DNA of 64,000 nucleotides from Paenibacillus kyungheensis (GCF_028606985.1 NZ_CP117416.1:313501-377500); one strand, 5' to 3'. Shown: positions 16,249 to 25,422, counted from the stretch's first letter. Numbers and translations are program-made. Notes: a model not told the origin generated them from the letters alone.

Positions 16249-17229
16249 ATGAATAAGGTAGAAGTCATACAATCTGCACAGAGTGAATGGACATGGTATC
16301 GAATGAAAGATGTGAAGCTTCTTATGGAGCATCCTGATTTTGATGAACATTTGCAGAAATGGGCGCAGGAAAGCCTGATGTGTACGCACAATCGAATAGC
16401 TTCTATTTATTATAAAGAAAAAGACCAAAATTATATTAGTGGAACATTAGCGATTAATATGAATCCGGATCACTGGGAAGATATCAATATATTGCATTAC
16501 TATATTGATGCGAATCGAATGATCACTATCGGCGATAATACATGGTTGTTACATGATATGAGTAATGAAGAGTGGGATCAATATATTTTGGGCTGTGATT
16601 ATCCAGTCGATGGGTTTATGTTTGTCGTGAATGCGATTATTCGTGCATTTTTCGGGCGAATGGATGAGATTGAGATGCAATTGAAAGAGATCGAATTTAA
16701 AATGAAAGAAAATAATGGCGGGAAATTATTGCGGGAAATTGTAGATTTGCGTAATCAGATGACACGCTGGAACGTGCAGACAGTAGCGCTGAAAGAAATC
16801 CGTTTTGCGATCGAAGAAGTATTCCCTGATCTGGTCAAAGACGCGCAGACATTCCATACGTTAAAAGTAAGATTATCCCGTATTCAAATGCTTCAAACAG
16901 CCTATGAACATGAAATAGATACATTACTCAAAATCGATGATAACGTAGCAAATTACCGTTCTAATAATATTATGAAAACATTAACAGTCTTTACGGTATT
17001 ACTAACACCGATGACCGCCTTAGGTGCGATCTGGGGAATGAATTTTAAAAATATGCCGGAATTAGAATGGAAATGGGGTTATTTAGCTTCATTGATTTTG
17101 ATCTTCGGACTGACTGGCTTAACGTACTGGTGGCTCAAACGTAAAGGGCTGACCGGAGATATTTTGGATATGAATTTAGAACATCAATCCAAAAGTAAGC
17201 GTAAAAAGAATATTCCTCACAGTAAATAG
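16249..17229 (+). CDS. CorA-family divalent cation transporter
   Basis: 326 aa, ATG behind AAGGAG. The long cytoplasmic N-terminal domain with charged helices (residues ~1-260) is followed by two transmembrane helices joined by 'WGMNFKNMPE', the G-M-N selectivity motif of CorA channels; the second helix is followed by a Lys/Arg-rich tail. The family carries Mg2+ (some members Co2+, Zn2+ or Ni2+) as a homopentamer. This is probably one of several CorA paralogues. The universal stress gene follows after 41 bases and may be co-transcribed. Confidence 0.9.
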   Translation: MNKVEVIQSAQSEWTWYRMKDVKLLMEHPDFDEHLQKWAQESLMCTHNRIASIYYKEKDQNYISGTLAINMNPDHWEDINILHYYIDANRMITIGDNTWLLHDMSNEEWDQYILGCDYPVDGFMFVVNAIIRAFFGRMDEIEMQLKEIEFKMKENNGGKLLREIVDLRNQMTRWNVQTVALKEIRFAIEEVFPDLVKDAQTFHTLKVRLSRIQMLQTAYEHEIDTLLKIDDNVANYRSNNIMKTLTVFTVLLTPMTALGAIWGMNFKNMPELEWKWGYLASLILIFGLTGLTYWWLKRKGLTGDILDMNLEHQSKSKRKKNIPHSK

Positions 17230-17270
17230 ATCACAAGATAACATCTCTTATATAGAAGGGAAGGTTGCTT

Positions 17271-17690
17271 ATGTATCCAAAAATATTGTTGGCGGTAGAT
17301 GGCTCCGAACACTCGTTACGAGCAACAACAGAAGCGATCAAGTTGGTATCATTACAACAGTCAGGTGAGATTGAAGTGGTATTTGTAGCGGATTTCGGCA
17401 AAAGTCGTGATGAAGTACTGCGCTATGGAGATATTGATGAATTAGAACTATCTAGACGACAAAAATTATTTCCAATCGAAGAACTTCTGCAACAGCAACA
17501 AGCCGCATATGCGATAAAAATATTACATGGAGAACCCGGACAAAGCCTAATCAGGCACGCTAATGATCATTCTTTTGATCTAGTCGTAATGGGAAGCAGA
17601 GGGCTGGGCTCTTTGAAAGAAATGGTACTCGGGAGCGTCAGCCACAAAGTAGCCCGTGGTGTCAAATGTCCTGTCCTGATCGTGAAATAA
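17271..17690 (+). CDS. Universal stress protein (UspA family)
   Basis: 139 aa from the ATG at 17271 behind GAAGGGAAGG. It starts 'YPKILLAVDGSEHSLRA' and ends with 'VVMGSRGLGSLKEMVLGSVSHKV', containing the G-x-x-G-x9-G-S ATP-binding signature of the ATP-binding UspA subclass. It acts in the cytoplasm as a dimer and is tied to stress survival; the exact role is unknown. It lies close behind the CorA gene and ends at a strong terminator. Confidence 0.92.
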   Translation: MYPKILLAVDGSEHSLRATTEAIKLVSLQQSGEIEVVFVADFGKSRDEVLRYGDIDELELSRRQKLFPIEELLQQQQAAYAIKILHGEPGQSLIRHANDHSFDLVVMGSRGLGSLKEMVLGSVSHKVARGVKCPVLIVK

Positions 17691-17695
17691 AATAC

Positions 17696-17754
17696 AAAAC
17701 ACGTATACATGTGGAGTCTACCCAAAGTCCTCCCATTTTGTATACGTGTTTTTG
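17696..17754 (+). terminator. Rho-independent terminator
   Basis: The arms AAAACACGTATACA and TGTATACGTGTTTT pair perfectly around a 29-base loop and are followed by T residues. Confidence 0.85.
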
Positions 17755-17845
17755 TGTTGTTTCTCAAGTTATAAGCGTACTTCGCATCTCATCATCCTGC
17801 ATATATCTCTGAATTGTCATTTCTATCGTAAAACACTACCTATTA

Positions 17846-18403
17846 TCACTTAGGAACAGATACAGGAACATATTTAGCAACATCTACAGCAACCTGTTCC
17901 AGCTTCGCTTTACCCAGTAAATGATAAGGTGAAGAAATGGTTACATAACGATCATCTAATTTGAATGTTAACATATCTACTTTATCCGGTTTGTACCATT
18001 TGGCTTTGACTTGATTAGAATTAGGAAGAATTACTGTAGTACCTTTGTAATCATAAGAATAATCACGTGGGGATACCGAAACGGTCATATATTTGAACAA
18101 AAAAGTTACTCCATCACCCACACCACTGACTTTGCGAAAAGCATCACCTTTGATCATACGAGTAGGTACATAAGGAGTCTCAAATCCATCAAAGCCTGCA
18201 AAAGCTTGAGTGATTTTTTTCAATTGAGTGCTAGAGTAATCTACATTAGTTACAGGATATTGCTTGTTAGTCGTCGTAGAACTAGCAGTAGTTGCTTTAA
18301 CTTTAACGTTATCTGAATGGGTTGTAGCAGCATGCATGGTAGTTGCTCCTGTCAGAAGTACCCCTGCGATAACCGAAGTTGCGATCCATTTGTGAATATT
18401 CAT
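17846..18403 (-). CDS. Secreted protein of unknown function
   Basis: 185 aa from ATG at 18403 behind GAGGAGAT; an in-frame ATG at 18457 has no such site. A Sec signal peptide ('KWIATSVIAGVLLTGATT' then 'MHAATTHS') is followed by a Thr/Ser-rich linker and a ~130-aa beta-rich domain ('VTFLFKYMTVSVSPRDYSYD', 'LTFKLDDRYVTISSPYHL'). No family recognised. It has no lipobox or anchor, so it is probably released. Confidence 0.75.
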   Translation of the reverse strand: MNIHKWIATSVIAGVLLTGATTMHAATTHSDNVKVKATTASSTTTNKQYPVTNVDYSSTQLKKITQAFAGFDGFETPYVPTRMIKGDAFRKVSGVGDGVTFLFKYMTVSVSPRDYSYDYKGTTVILPNSNQVKAKWYKPDKVDMLTFKLDDRYVTISSPYHLLGKAKLEQVAVDVAKYVPVSVPK

Positions 18404-18762
18404 TATTGTACATCTCCTCTGTTGTGTAATTGTCTTGCTTTTTATATTACACATCAAATGTATCTAACTTAAATACCAATTGTATCCAACTTGTAAATAA
18501 TCACAGCTACTGAAGCAATCATTAAAAAACTGTTGCTAATTTATGACGAATCTTTGGTTGTTACTTTGAGGTAACGATGTTAACTTACATATAGTCGATA
18601 GATGGGCGCCTGAGAATCAATCGATCATCAGCAAAAGATTCCAAATAAATAAACAAGTATGGAAACTTTTCAGCTATGGTGTTCGTCTAATAGACAGGGA
18701 ATAAAGGACAAGCTTGGCAGATAGCGTTTGGCACTATTTCGGGGGAACGAGGATGAATACAA
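18404..18762. other. Divergent intergenic region with a structured leader
   Basis: 359 bases between two genes for exported proteins. The half nearest 18763 holds a hairpin (AAAAGATTCCA at 18633-18643 with TGGAAACTTTT at 18660-18670, one mismatch). I looked for c-di-GMP and other known riboswitch cores and did not find one. Promoters for both genes must lie here but no pair of boxes stands out. Confidence 0.4.
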
Positions 18763-21480
18763 ATGAAAAAGAAGATTTGTTCAGCAGTATTAGTAACAGC
18801 ATTGACGGTAAGCGGAGGTCTACATACACCATCCGTCAGCGCAGCAACACCGATTAAAATTACGATCGATGGAGTTCAGCTAACAACAGACCAGGCACCT
18901 GTAATGTCAGCTAACCGTACGATGGTTCCATTAAGAGGTGTTTTTGAAGCGCTAGACGCAAAAGTACTCTGGAAACAAAGCACCAAAACAGTAACAGCTA
19001 CCAAAGATGGTACAACGATTGTGTTACCACTTGGTTCTAGAACAGCAACAATCAATGGCAAATCTGTTGTATTAGACGTACCTGCAAAGTCGATTAAAGG
19101 ACGAACAGTTGTCCCTTTACGCTTTGTCAGCGAAGCTTTAGGTGAAAAAGTAGGTTGGAACTCATCGACCAAGACAGTTAGCATTACAACCACTAACTCC
19201 AAACCAACAACGCCTACCACACCAACGACTCCATCGACTTCGATCTCACCGGTACCTTATGTGAATACCAAAGTAGTCGGGCAACAAGGAAATGGTAATG
19301 ATTTAGAAATAAGCTTTCCAGCTTCTGCAAGTACAAAAGGAATCAGTCAGTATCGTATTCTAGTAGTCAAAGCCAATAGTAATACATTTAATATCAATAC
19401 CGCACAAAATGTACCGGCAGCGAATTATACAGCTATTCCGCAAGGCAGTAGCAATTATACGATCACATTAATGCCTCAAGCTCGTGATACAGACGGACAA
19501 TTGATTCAGAAAAATGTAAATTACCGTGTCTATGTACTGGCAGTAGGGGCGACTGGATATAACAATGCTTTATCCGTAAGTTCATCGATTGTGTCTCTAG
19601 GTGTAGTCGCTACAGCTTCTGCTATAGCAACCGACGTCAAAGCAAGTGATGTCTCCGACAATGGCGATGGACGAGATTTCTCAGTGACATTTACCAAAGC
19701 AAGCGATGAAAGTAAATTAAGCAATTACCGTGTATTTGTTGTAAAAACGACAAGTGCAGGTAGCTTTAGTTCAACAGAAGCAGCAAAAGTTAGCAGTTCT
19801 AACTATACAACCATTAACAAAACAGGTTCCAATCCAACAACACGCTTAACGAATACCACGCGTGATACATCGGGTGAATTGATTACAACAGGAACAGCAT
19901 ATACGGTATTTGTAGTGTCAATCACAAGCAGTGGCGACAATATTGGTATATCTGCTGGCTCTAATTCATTAACATTAGGACGTACAGTTGAAGCTCCTTC
20001 GATCACTAAAGTAGAAGATGTGAGTAACTACGCAGATGGACGGGATATTCAAGTGACGTTTACCAAGTCTTCTGAAGAATCCAAAATTAGCGGATATCGT
20101 GTATTCGTAGTGCGTAGCAAAGCATCAGGTGACTTTGATATTGCAACAGCTAACGGATTAGCCTCAAGCCGTTATATCGATGTATCCAAAACAGGTAGCG
20201 ATCGCACAGTTACGCTATCGACATCACTGAAAGACAGTGGCGGAGAAGCGATTGCCAATGATGTGCCTTATCGTATCTATGTGATGGCGCTTGGTTCAGG
20301 TTCGTATGCGAATAGCTTATCTTCTGCTTCTTCTACACTTACACTTCAGACAGGTACGCAATCGACAGGAAATGTGAGTGGAATAGCTGTTAGTGATATT
20401 AGCGACTACGGCGATGGACGCGATCTCCAAGTGACATTTAACAAAGCAAGTGATGAAGGATTAGTAAATAACTATCGTGTTATGGTAGTCAAATCAATCA
20501 ATGCGAGCAAATTCAACCTTTCTACAGCCAATAGTGTATCCAGTTCGAACTATTTACAAATTAGCAAAAATGGTTCTAATCGTACGGTAACGTTCAGTGC
20601 AGGTTCCAAAGATGTAAATGGTGATCTGATCAAAAATGGTACTAATTATCAAGTATTTGTTTTAACGACAGGTACAGGAAATGCTTCGGGCAACAATTCA
20701 TTATCAGGCGCTTCGTCTGTTATTACATTAGCTGCCAATGCTGCAACATCAGCTGTTAATACTGTAGCAACAACGAATAGCAATTCAACAAGTACAGCAT
20801 CGGATATTACGTTTAGTTTTGTACCGGCTAACGATACCGGTATTTCTGAATATCGTGTCTATGTGGTACGTGCTGATCAAGCAGGTTCATTTAATGTAAA
20901 TACAGCAAATAATGTAGCTGCGGCAAATTATACACGCATTGCCAAAACAGCAACCAAAGTAACGCAAGCTTTAACAACGAGCACCAAAGATTATAACGGT
21001 AATGCGATTGTCAAAGATGTAGCTTATCGTGTGTATGTGTTAAGTGTAGCCGATGGTTCGGTTCGCTCGGTAAATACATTATCTGGAGCATCAAATGACT
21101 TTACGATCAAGACATCAACGGTAGCGCCGGTTACTAACCTGAATGCGACGGCAACCAATGGGGGAATCAAAGTAACTTTCTCCAAACCATCCGGTGAAAC
21201 AGGTATTGCAAGCTATGCTGTGATGCTGGTACCGTCTGCAAGCTCAAACAATTTCTCATTGGCAGATGCGAATCGTGTGAGTGAACGCAATTATGAGACA
21301 GTCACCAAAGGCGTATATAGCGAGTGGACATTTACAACAACAGATGTTGATATTAATGGCGCTGCTATCCGCTCAGGTGTTGCCTATAAAGCATTTGTAT
21401 TATCTATTGCTGATGGACGTGTAGCGACCGTTAATGCTCTCTCTGTAGCTTCGAGAGAAGCTCAAATCATCGCTCAGTAA
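18763..21480 (+). CDS. Secreted protein: copper-amine-oxidase-N domain plus six ~110-aa repeats
   Basis: 905 aa. Signal peptide (residues 1-28, ending 'SVSAA'); Copper_amine_oxid_N-type domain at ~30-145 ('MVPLRGVFEALDAKVLW', 'VVPLRFVSEALGEKVGW'); a Thr/Pro linker to ~165; then six repeats to the end. Each repeat has a 'xDLxVTFxKASDE' strand, 'NYRVFVVK', 'FxxxTAxxVxxxNY', 'D(x)NGxxI' and 'YRVYVL' blocks. The repeat resembles an Fn3-like beta sandwich, but the fold is inference. In Paenibacillus the N-terminal domain commonly occurs on surface and extracellular proteins and is not an enzyme. No S-layer or LPXTG anchor is present. Confidence 0.88.
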   Translation: MKKKICSAVLVTALTVSGGLHTPSVSAATPIKITIDGVQLTTDQAPVMSANRTMVPLRGVFEALDAKVLWKQSTKTVTATKDGTTIVLPLGSRTATINGKSVVLDVPAKSIKGRTVVPLRFVSEALGEKVGWNSSTKTVSITTTNSKPTTPTTPTTPSTSISPVPYVNTKVVGQQGNGNDLEISFPASASTKGISQYRILVVKANSNTFNINTAQNVPAANYTAIPQGSSNYTITLMPQARDTDGQLIQKNVNYRVYVLAVGATGYNNALSVSSSIVSLGVVATASAIATDVKASDVSDNGDGRDFSVTFTKASDESKLSNYRVFVVKTTSAGSFSSTEAAKVSSSNYTTINKTGSNPTTRLTNTTRDTSGELITTGTAYTVFVVSITSSGDNIGISAGSNSLTLGRTVEAPSITKVEDVSNYADGRDIQVTFTKSSEESKISGYRVFVVRSKASGDFDIATANGLASSRYIDVSKTGSDRTVTLSTSLKDSGGEAIANDVPYRIYVMALGSGSYANSLSSASSTLTLQTGTQSTGNVSGIAVSDISDYGDGRDLQVTFNKASDEGLVNNYRVMVVKSINASKFNLSTANSVSSSNYLQISKNGSNRTVTFSAGSKDVNGDLIKNGTNYQVFVLTTGTGNASGNNSLSGASSVITLAANAATSAVNTVATTNSNSTSTASDITFSFVPANDTGISEYRVYVVRADQAGSFNVNTANNVAAANYTRIAKTATKVTQALTTSTKDYNGNAIVKDVAYRVYVLSVADGSVRSVNTLSGASNDFTIKTSTVAPVTNLNATATNGGIKVTFSKPSGETGIASYAVMLVPSASSNNFSLADANRVSERNYETVTKGVYSEWTFTTTDVDINGAAIRSGVAYKAFVLSIADGRVATVNALSVASREAQIIAQ

Positions 21481-21510
21481 TGCTAAGCGGTATCTATAAG
21501 TTCTGTTCTC

Positions 21511-21553
21511 AAGCAAGCTCTTATCGGTCTTTACCGGTAGAGCTTGCTTTTTG
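21511..21553 (+). terminator. Rho-independent terminator
   Basis: AAGCAAGCTC pairs with GAGCTTGCTT, with an inner ATCGGT/ACCGGT pairing, followed by T residues. Confidence 0.85.
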
Positions 21554-21698
21554 ATTGCTCCATCTGTACTGGTGATTCGGGCAAGAACATTTAGATTATT
21601 GACTCATTATGTCTATTTTTGGTTATGATAAGGAAGGAAGTATTGATTTTTTTTATGAATCATATCTACTTGCCTCCGGGCGGAAAAGAGGGACATTA

Positions 21699-22676
21699 AT
21701 GCAATATGTAAAATTAGGTCGTACCGGTCTCGATGTATCGCGAATTTGTTTGGGATGTATGAGTTATGGAATACCTGATCGTGGAGCACATCCATGGACA
21801 TTAGATGAGCAGAGCAGTCGTCCTTTTATCAAGCAAGCTTTGGAAGCAGGTATTAACTTTTTTGATACAGCCAATGTCTATTCAGATGGAACCAGTGAAG
21901 AGATTGTAGGAAAAGCGCTCAAAGAGTACGCGAATCGTGATGAGATCGTTATCGCTACCAAAGTACATGGTAAAATGCATCAAGGTGCAAATGGTGGTGG
22001 GCTTTCACGCAAAGCGATTATGGCAGAGATTGATCATAGCCTACAGCGTCTAGGAACTGATTATGTAGATTTATACCAGATTCATCGCTGGGACCCGCAT
22101 ACACCGATAGAAGAAACATTAGAAGCTCTTCATGATGTAGTGAAAGCAGGTAAAGCTAGATATATCGGTGCTTCTTCGATGGCATCTTGGCAATTTATGA
22201 AAGCTTTAGATATCAGTAAGCAAAATGGATGGACACGCTTTGTATCTATGCAGAACTATGTTAATTTACTTTATCGGGAAGAAGAACGTGAGATGCTTCC
22301 TCTTTGTAAAGAAGAAGGGATTGGCGTGATTCCATGGAGCCCATTAGCACGCGGTCGATTAACTCGTGACTGGGAAGAAGAAACGTCACGTTCTGAAAGT
22401 GATAGCTTTGGTCAAAGTCTATATGCAGCTAGTGCTGAAGCAGATCGTAAAGTGGTAGAACGGGTAGCAGAGATTGCCTCTGAGCGTAATATTCCACGTG
22501 CACAGGTTGCACTGGCGTGGGTATTGCAAAAAGAACCAGTCACAGCACCAATCGTAGGAGCAACTAAGCTACATCATTTGCAAGATGCAGTTGCGGCTGT
22601 AGATCTTGTTCTAACTGAAAATGAAATCAAGCGTCTAGAAGAGCCATATATTCCGCATCCTGTAACAGGATTCTAA
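21699..22676 (+). CDS. Aldo/keto reductase (YajO/Tas-like)
   Basis: 325 aa from the ATG at 21699 behind AGAGGGA; the frame opens 90 bases earlier without a ribosome site. NADPH-dependent TIM-barrel oxidoreductase. The catalytic tetrad is visible: Asp in 'FFDTANVYS', Tyr in the same motif, Lys in 'IATKVHGK' and His in 'LYQIHRWD'. 'RICLGCMSYG' is close to the YajO type. 'GVIPWSPLARGRLT' and 'APIVGATK' line the cofactor site. The substrate is unknown. It is monocistronic, with terminators on both sides. Confidence 0.92.
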   Translation: MQYVKLGRTGLDVSRICLGCMSYGIPDRGAHPWTLDEQSSRPFIKQALEAGINFFDTANVYSDGTSEEIVGKALKEYANRDEIVIATKVHGKMHQGANGGGLSRKAIMAEIDHSLQRLGTDYVDLYQIHRWDPHTPIEETLEALHDVVKAGKARYIGASSMASWQFMKALDISKQNGWTRFVSMQNYVNLLYREEEREMLPLCKEEGIGVIPWSPLARGRLTRDWEEETSRSESDSFGQSLYAASAEADRKVVERVAEIASERNIPRAQVALAWVLQKEPVTAPIVGATKLHHLQDAVAAVDLVLTENEIKRLEEPYIPHPVTGF

Positions 22677-22689
22677 ATACGATATAAGC

Positions 22690-22730
22690 AAAACTCCAAT
22701 CCTTAATATGTATAGGATTGGAGTTTTTGT
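22690..22730. terminator. Bidirectional terminator between convergent genes
   Basis: The arms AAAACTCCAATCCT and AGGATTGGAGTTTT surround a short loop; A-run and T-run lie on the outer sides. Confidence 0.88.
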
Positions 22731-22758
22731 TATTGTACTATACGTTATCGTAATAGAA

Positions 22759-23835
22759 TTATCCTACATTACAAGCAGTCACCGTTTTGTTTTTACCTGT
22801 GCGTTTGGCTTGATAAAGATAATGATCGACCTGTTCAAATAACTGCTCTTTAGTCTGTTCAGAGCCATAGCTTTGCAGACCGATACTGACTGTAACAGAC
22901 TTGCCATTCATTTCAGGATGTTGTAATTCAGCAACGCCATTACGTATACTTTCTACCAGAGCATAAGCTTCTTCAAATGTCTGATCAAATAAAAGCAACG
23001 CGAACTCTTCCCCACCATAACGGGCGGCAATATCGCTAGAAGACATATGTTGTTGAATCACTTGAGACACTTTCCCGAGAATAGTATCTCCTGCTTGATG
23101 ACCATACGTATCATTAATAGCTTTGAAATCATCAATATCCAATAAAGCCAGATGAAGCTCAGCACCCTTACTAGCATAATCAAAAGCAGTATCATAATAA
23201 TCATGAAAAGAAATTTGATTATATAGATTCGTCAGACCATCTGTTTTGGACAGTTTACTCATGATAGCATTTTTGACAATCAGATCTTGCTTCGCTAACA
23301 TCGTCACCTGTAAATCGGTTAAAATTTCTATACCGCAAGCAACGATAATATGAGCAATACAGGTACTTACAATAATAAAAGCAATCACGGCAATCACATC
23401 AAAGGAAGATAGATAATTGCGGAAGTGTGAATCTGTCAGATACAATGAAGTAAATGCGATAAGTTGTAAGACTGAAGGAAGCCATAATAAACGACGTTTG
23501 AAAAATACGACAGCTGAAAGAATCGGCAACAAACATAGTGCGGTAATAATACGAATATCATAATTTAGATAAATAATCGTCCATGTGATCAGTGTACTTG
23601 CACTAAATAACACGTAAAAAGATAAATGATTCCAACGGACATACATCCATTTTGTGATCAAAGTAACGATGCTCATCCAAAGAGTAGGTAGAATTAGAAT
23701 ATAAATATAGAAATGAGAAGCACTATCGTCATAATCCAAAAATACAAAAGAACCCCACTGAGCAAAAAAGTGGACACTAATGACAATCCAGTATACTCTG
23801 AAAAATTGATGTATCCATTTGGACTGCTTATTCAT
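22759..23835 (-). CDS. Membrane diguanylate cyclase (GGDEF)
   Basis: 358 aa from the ATG at 23835, 4 bases after GGTGAT; a TTG 21 bases upstream is the alternative. Residues ~10-180 hold about six hydrophobic helices; ~195-355 are a GGDEF domain with the active-site motif 'RYGGEEFALLLF'. It should make c-di-GMP from two GTP at the inner membrane face. Just before the motif, the product-inhibition I-site (RxxD) reads S-S-S-D, so the Arg is missing and feedback inhibition through that site is unlikely. No EAL domain is attached. The signal sensed by the membrane part is unknown. Confidence 0.92.
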   Translation of the reverse strand: MNKQSKWIHQFFRVYWIVISVHFFAQWGSFVFLDYDDSASHFYIYILILPTLWMSIVTLITKWMYVRWNHLSFYVLFSASTLITWTIIYLNYDIRIITALCLLPILSAVVFFKRRLLWLPSVLQLIAFTSLYLTDSHFRNYLSSFDVIAVIAFIIVSTCIAHIIVACGIEILTDLQVTMLAKQDLIVKNAIMSKLSKTDGLTNLYNQISFHDYYDTAFDYASKGAELHLALLDIDDFKAINDTYGHQAGDTILGKVSQVIQQHMSSSDIAARYGGEEFALLLFDQTFEEAYALVESIRNGVAELQHPEMNGKSVTVSIGLQSYGSEQTKEQLFEQVDHYLYQAKRTGKNKTVTACNVG

Positions 23836-23976
23836 AACATCACCATACAGCCTCAAGATTTAAAATGCGTAATCTTACACATTCATGTAAAGACAAGTAT
23901 AAATCATTATAGGATCATAAGAAAAGACAAGCTTTACCAAAACAAAAAATATACGTATAGCGGGAGGTAGAATACG

Positions 23977-24528
23977 ATGATCGATCCAAGCTGGTACACA
24001 CAATTAACATTAGAAGATGATGCTTATGATGTGACTGAAGAAGTAACATTTGAAGGAGACTATACATTTCAACTGATGGGGCAAAAGGTTGTGATGCAAG
24101 TAGAGTTTATTCAGGCGATTGACAATGAAGAAGAGATTGAACATCTGACGGCTCCTTCTATAGAACAACAACAGATCTGGGAGCATTATATCGAGCATAG
24201 CGAATATATTCAGCAGCATGTGTTACAGATCGTTTTTGAACATTATCAAAAGATTGAAGAGCGTTATCGTCAAGCATGGCAAATTGATCCGCAAGATCCT
24301 GCTACGATTCAAGAACGAGATCAATCAATTCCGTATATTACACAGCCGGAGCAATTAAAAGCGTATATAACGTTACAAGGATTTCTGATCAAAGAAACTT
24401 CAGCGGAAGCGACGTACTATCTTAATTTTCACTGTACATGGGATACAGAACATGGATTAGGAGTCAAAGTAGTTGATCACCAACCTGTTCATGTGAGTAC
24501 TTTTTATACAGCATACGATATCGATTAA
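23977..24528 (+). CDS. DUF6985-like protein
   Basis: 183 aa, ATG behind GGGAGG. It is a soluble, acidic protein with an N-terminal beta part ('WYTQLTLEDDAYDVTEEV', 'VVMQVEFI'), a helical centre ('YIQQHVLQIVFEHYQKIEERYR') and a C-terminal beta part ('FHCTWDTEHGLGVKVVDHQP'). This order matches what I recall for DUF6985, a family of unknown function often found in gene arrays of the immunity type. No toxin is near it. The assignment is moderate. Confidence 0.65.
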   Translation: MIDPSWYTQLTLEDDAYDVTEEVTFEGDYTFQLMGQKVVMQVEFIQAIDNEEEIEHLTAPSIEQQQIWEHYIEHSEYIQQHVLQIVFEHYQKIEERYRQAWQIDPQDPATIQERDQSIPYITQPEQLKAYITLQGFLIKETSAEATYYLNFHCTWDTEHGLGVKVVDHQPVHVSTFYTAYDID

Positions 24529-24708
24529 ACGGTAATTAACTAATAAAGTATACGCTTACATTTATTGTTTGAAAGCGATTCAGTTCTGTATGCTCTGGTA
24601 TAAGTATAAAGTGAGCCTTATGACCTTAGCGATTGCTGACGAAAAATGTCACCACCTAAGATGAAAGATGCGGTTTAGCGAAATTACAAAAATTACCTGA
24701 TAAAGACA

Positions 24709-24737
24709 TTGTATTTATTCGTGTAATCGGTTATAAT
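24709..24737 (+). promoter_or_regulatory. Probable sigma-A promoter of the cold shock gene
   Basis: TTGTAT (24709-24714) and TATAAT (24732-24737) are separated by 17 bases, predicting a start near 24744 and a 5' leader of about 150 bases, typical of cold shock genes. Confidence 0.6.
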
Positions 24738-24763
24738 AAGAGTAACGAAAACGTGACTGGTAC

Positions 24764-24820
24764 TCACATATTGTAGAGGGTTGTTATGTTAGAAGGCGAA
24801 GAGCCTTGTACAATATGTGA
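24764..24820 (+). promoter_or_regulatory. Cold shock leader hairpin
   Basis: A perfect 12-bp inverted repeat (24764-24775 with 24809-24820) encloses a second 5-bp stem (AAGGC/GCCTT around a GAAGA loop). The Shine-Dalgarno and ATG of an upstream small frame lie in the loop. Long leaders that refold with temperature are known for csp genes; whether this one does is inference. Confidence 0.6.
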
Positions 24821-24914
24821 TTATTCTATTTTATCGGATGTTAATCTTCTGAATAAAGAAGGTCATGTAAATTTAATTTCTTTGGAGGTACTACAATGCA
24901 AACAGGTACAGTAA
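24786..24914 (+). CDS. Possible upstream ORF overlapping the csp start
   Basis: 42 codons: ATG behind GAGGG at 24776-24780, reading '[20 protein letters not shown]' and on through the csp ribosome site, ending at TAA 24912-24914, 19 bases inside csp in another frame. It has acidic residues and a C-x-x-C pair and no rare-codon cluster. No known family. Because translation of it would cross the csp start, it could couple or block csp translation. It may equally be a chance frame in a leader RNA. Confidence 0.35.
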   Translation: MLEGEEPCTICDYSILSDVNLLNKEGHVNLISLEVLQCKQVQ

Positions 24915-25096
24915 AATGGTTTAACGCAGAAAAAGGATTTGGTTTTATCGAAGTTGAAGGCGGAAGCGACGTATTCGTTCACTTTTCTGCTATCACTGGC
25001 GACGGTTTCAAAACTTTGGACGAAGGTCAACGCGTAGAATTCAACGTTGTTGAAGGAAACCGTGGTCCACAAGCTGAGAACGTTGTAAAACTGTAA
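24896..25096 (+). CDS. Cold shock protein (CspA/CspB family)
   Basis: 66 aa, ATG behind GGAGGT. A single cold-shock domain (OB fold) with RNP1 'KGFGFI' and RNP2 'VFVHF', binding single-stranded RNA/DNA as an RNA chaperone. Length and sequence are typical of Bacillales Csp proteins. It is preceded by a ~150-base structured leader, so regulation is probably at the RNA level. The adjacent downstream ydjO is also cold-linked. Confidence 0.96.
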   Translation: MQTGTVKWFNAEKGFGFIEVEGGSDVFVHFSAITGDGFKTLDEGQRVEFNVVEGNRGPQAENVVKL

Positions 25097-25109
25097 TTCA
25101 GTTTATAAG

Positions 25110-25140
25110 ACGCCCTTAACGTTAGTTAAGGGTGTTTTTT
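25110..25140 (+). terminator. Rho-independent terminator
   Basis: CGCCCTTAAC and GTTAAGGGTG pair with a 4-base loop, followed by seven T. Confidence 0.9.
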
Positions 25141-25203
25141 TATTCAAATATTTGTAACTTGTGCAAGAAACAAATAGATATTACTACTGGGAGGGGACTA
25201 CAC

Positions 25204-25422
25204 ATGTACTATTCACGGAAAAATCCATCGCAAGAGATTCCAATGGCAATGACTGATATATGGGAATGTACAAATCCAGATTGCAAAGGATGGATGCGAG
25301 ATAACTTTGCACTTGCAGATGTACCGGTTTGTTCACAATGCAAGTCGCCCATGACCCGCGCTCAAAAAGAATTGCCGGTGTTGGATAATACGAGCTATAG
25401 TAGACCCAACAAAAAGCGTTAA
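25204..25422 (+). CDS. ydjO: Cold-inducible YdjO-family zinc ribbon protein
   Basis: 72 aa from ATG at 25204 behind GGGAGGGG; a longer frame to 25132 runs through the csp terminator and is rejected. Two C-x4-C/C-x2-C knuckles ('WECTNPDCKGWMRDNFA' and 'PVCSQCKSPM') form a zinc ribbon, matching the B. subtilis YdjO pattern. YdjO is recorded as cold-inducible; its biochemical role is not known. It follows csp after that gene's terminator, so it may be transcribed by readthrough or its own promoter. Confidence 0.9.
   Translation: MYYSRKNPSQEIPMAMTDIWECTNPDCKGWMRDNFALADVPVCSQCKSPMTRAQKELPVLDNTSYSRPNKKR

Noticed and set aside
18541-18762. A riboswitch before the 905-aa repeat protein
   Set aside because: There is one hairpin but no match to the c-di-GMP-I or c-di-GMP-II cores that I could recognise.
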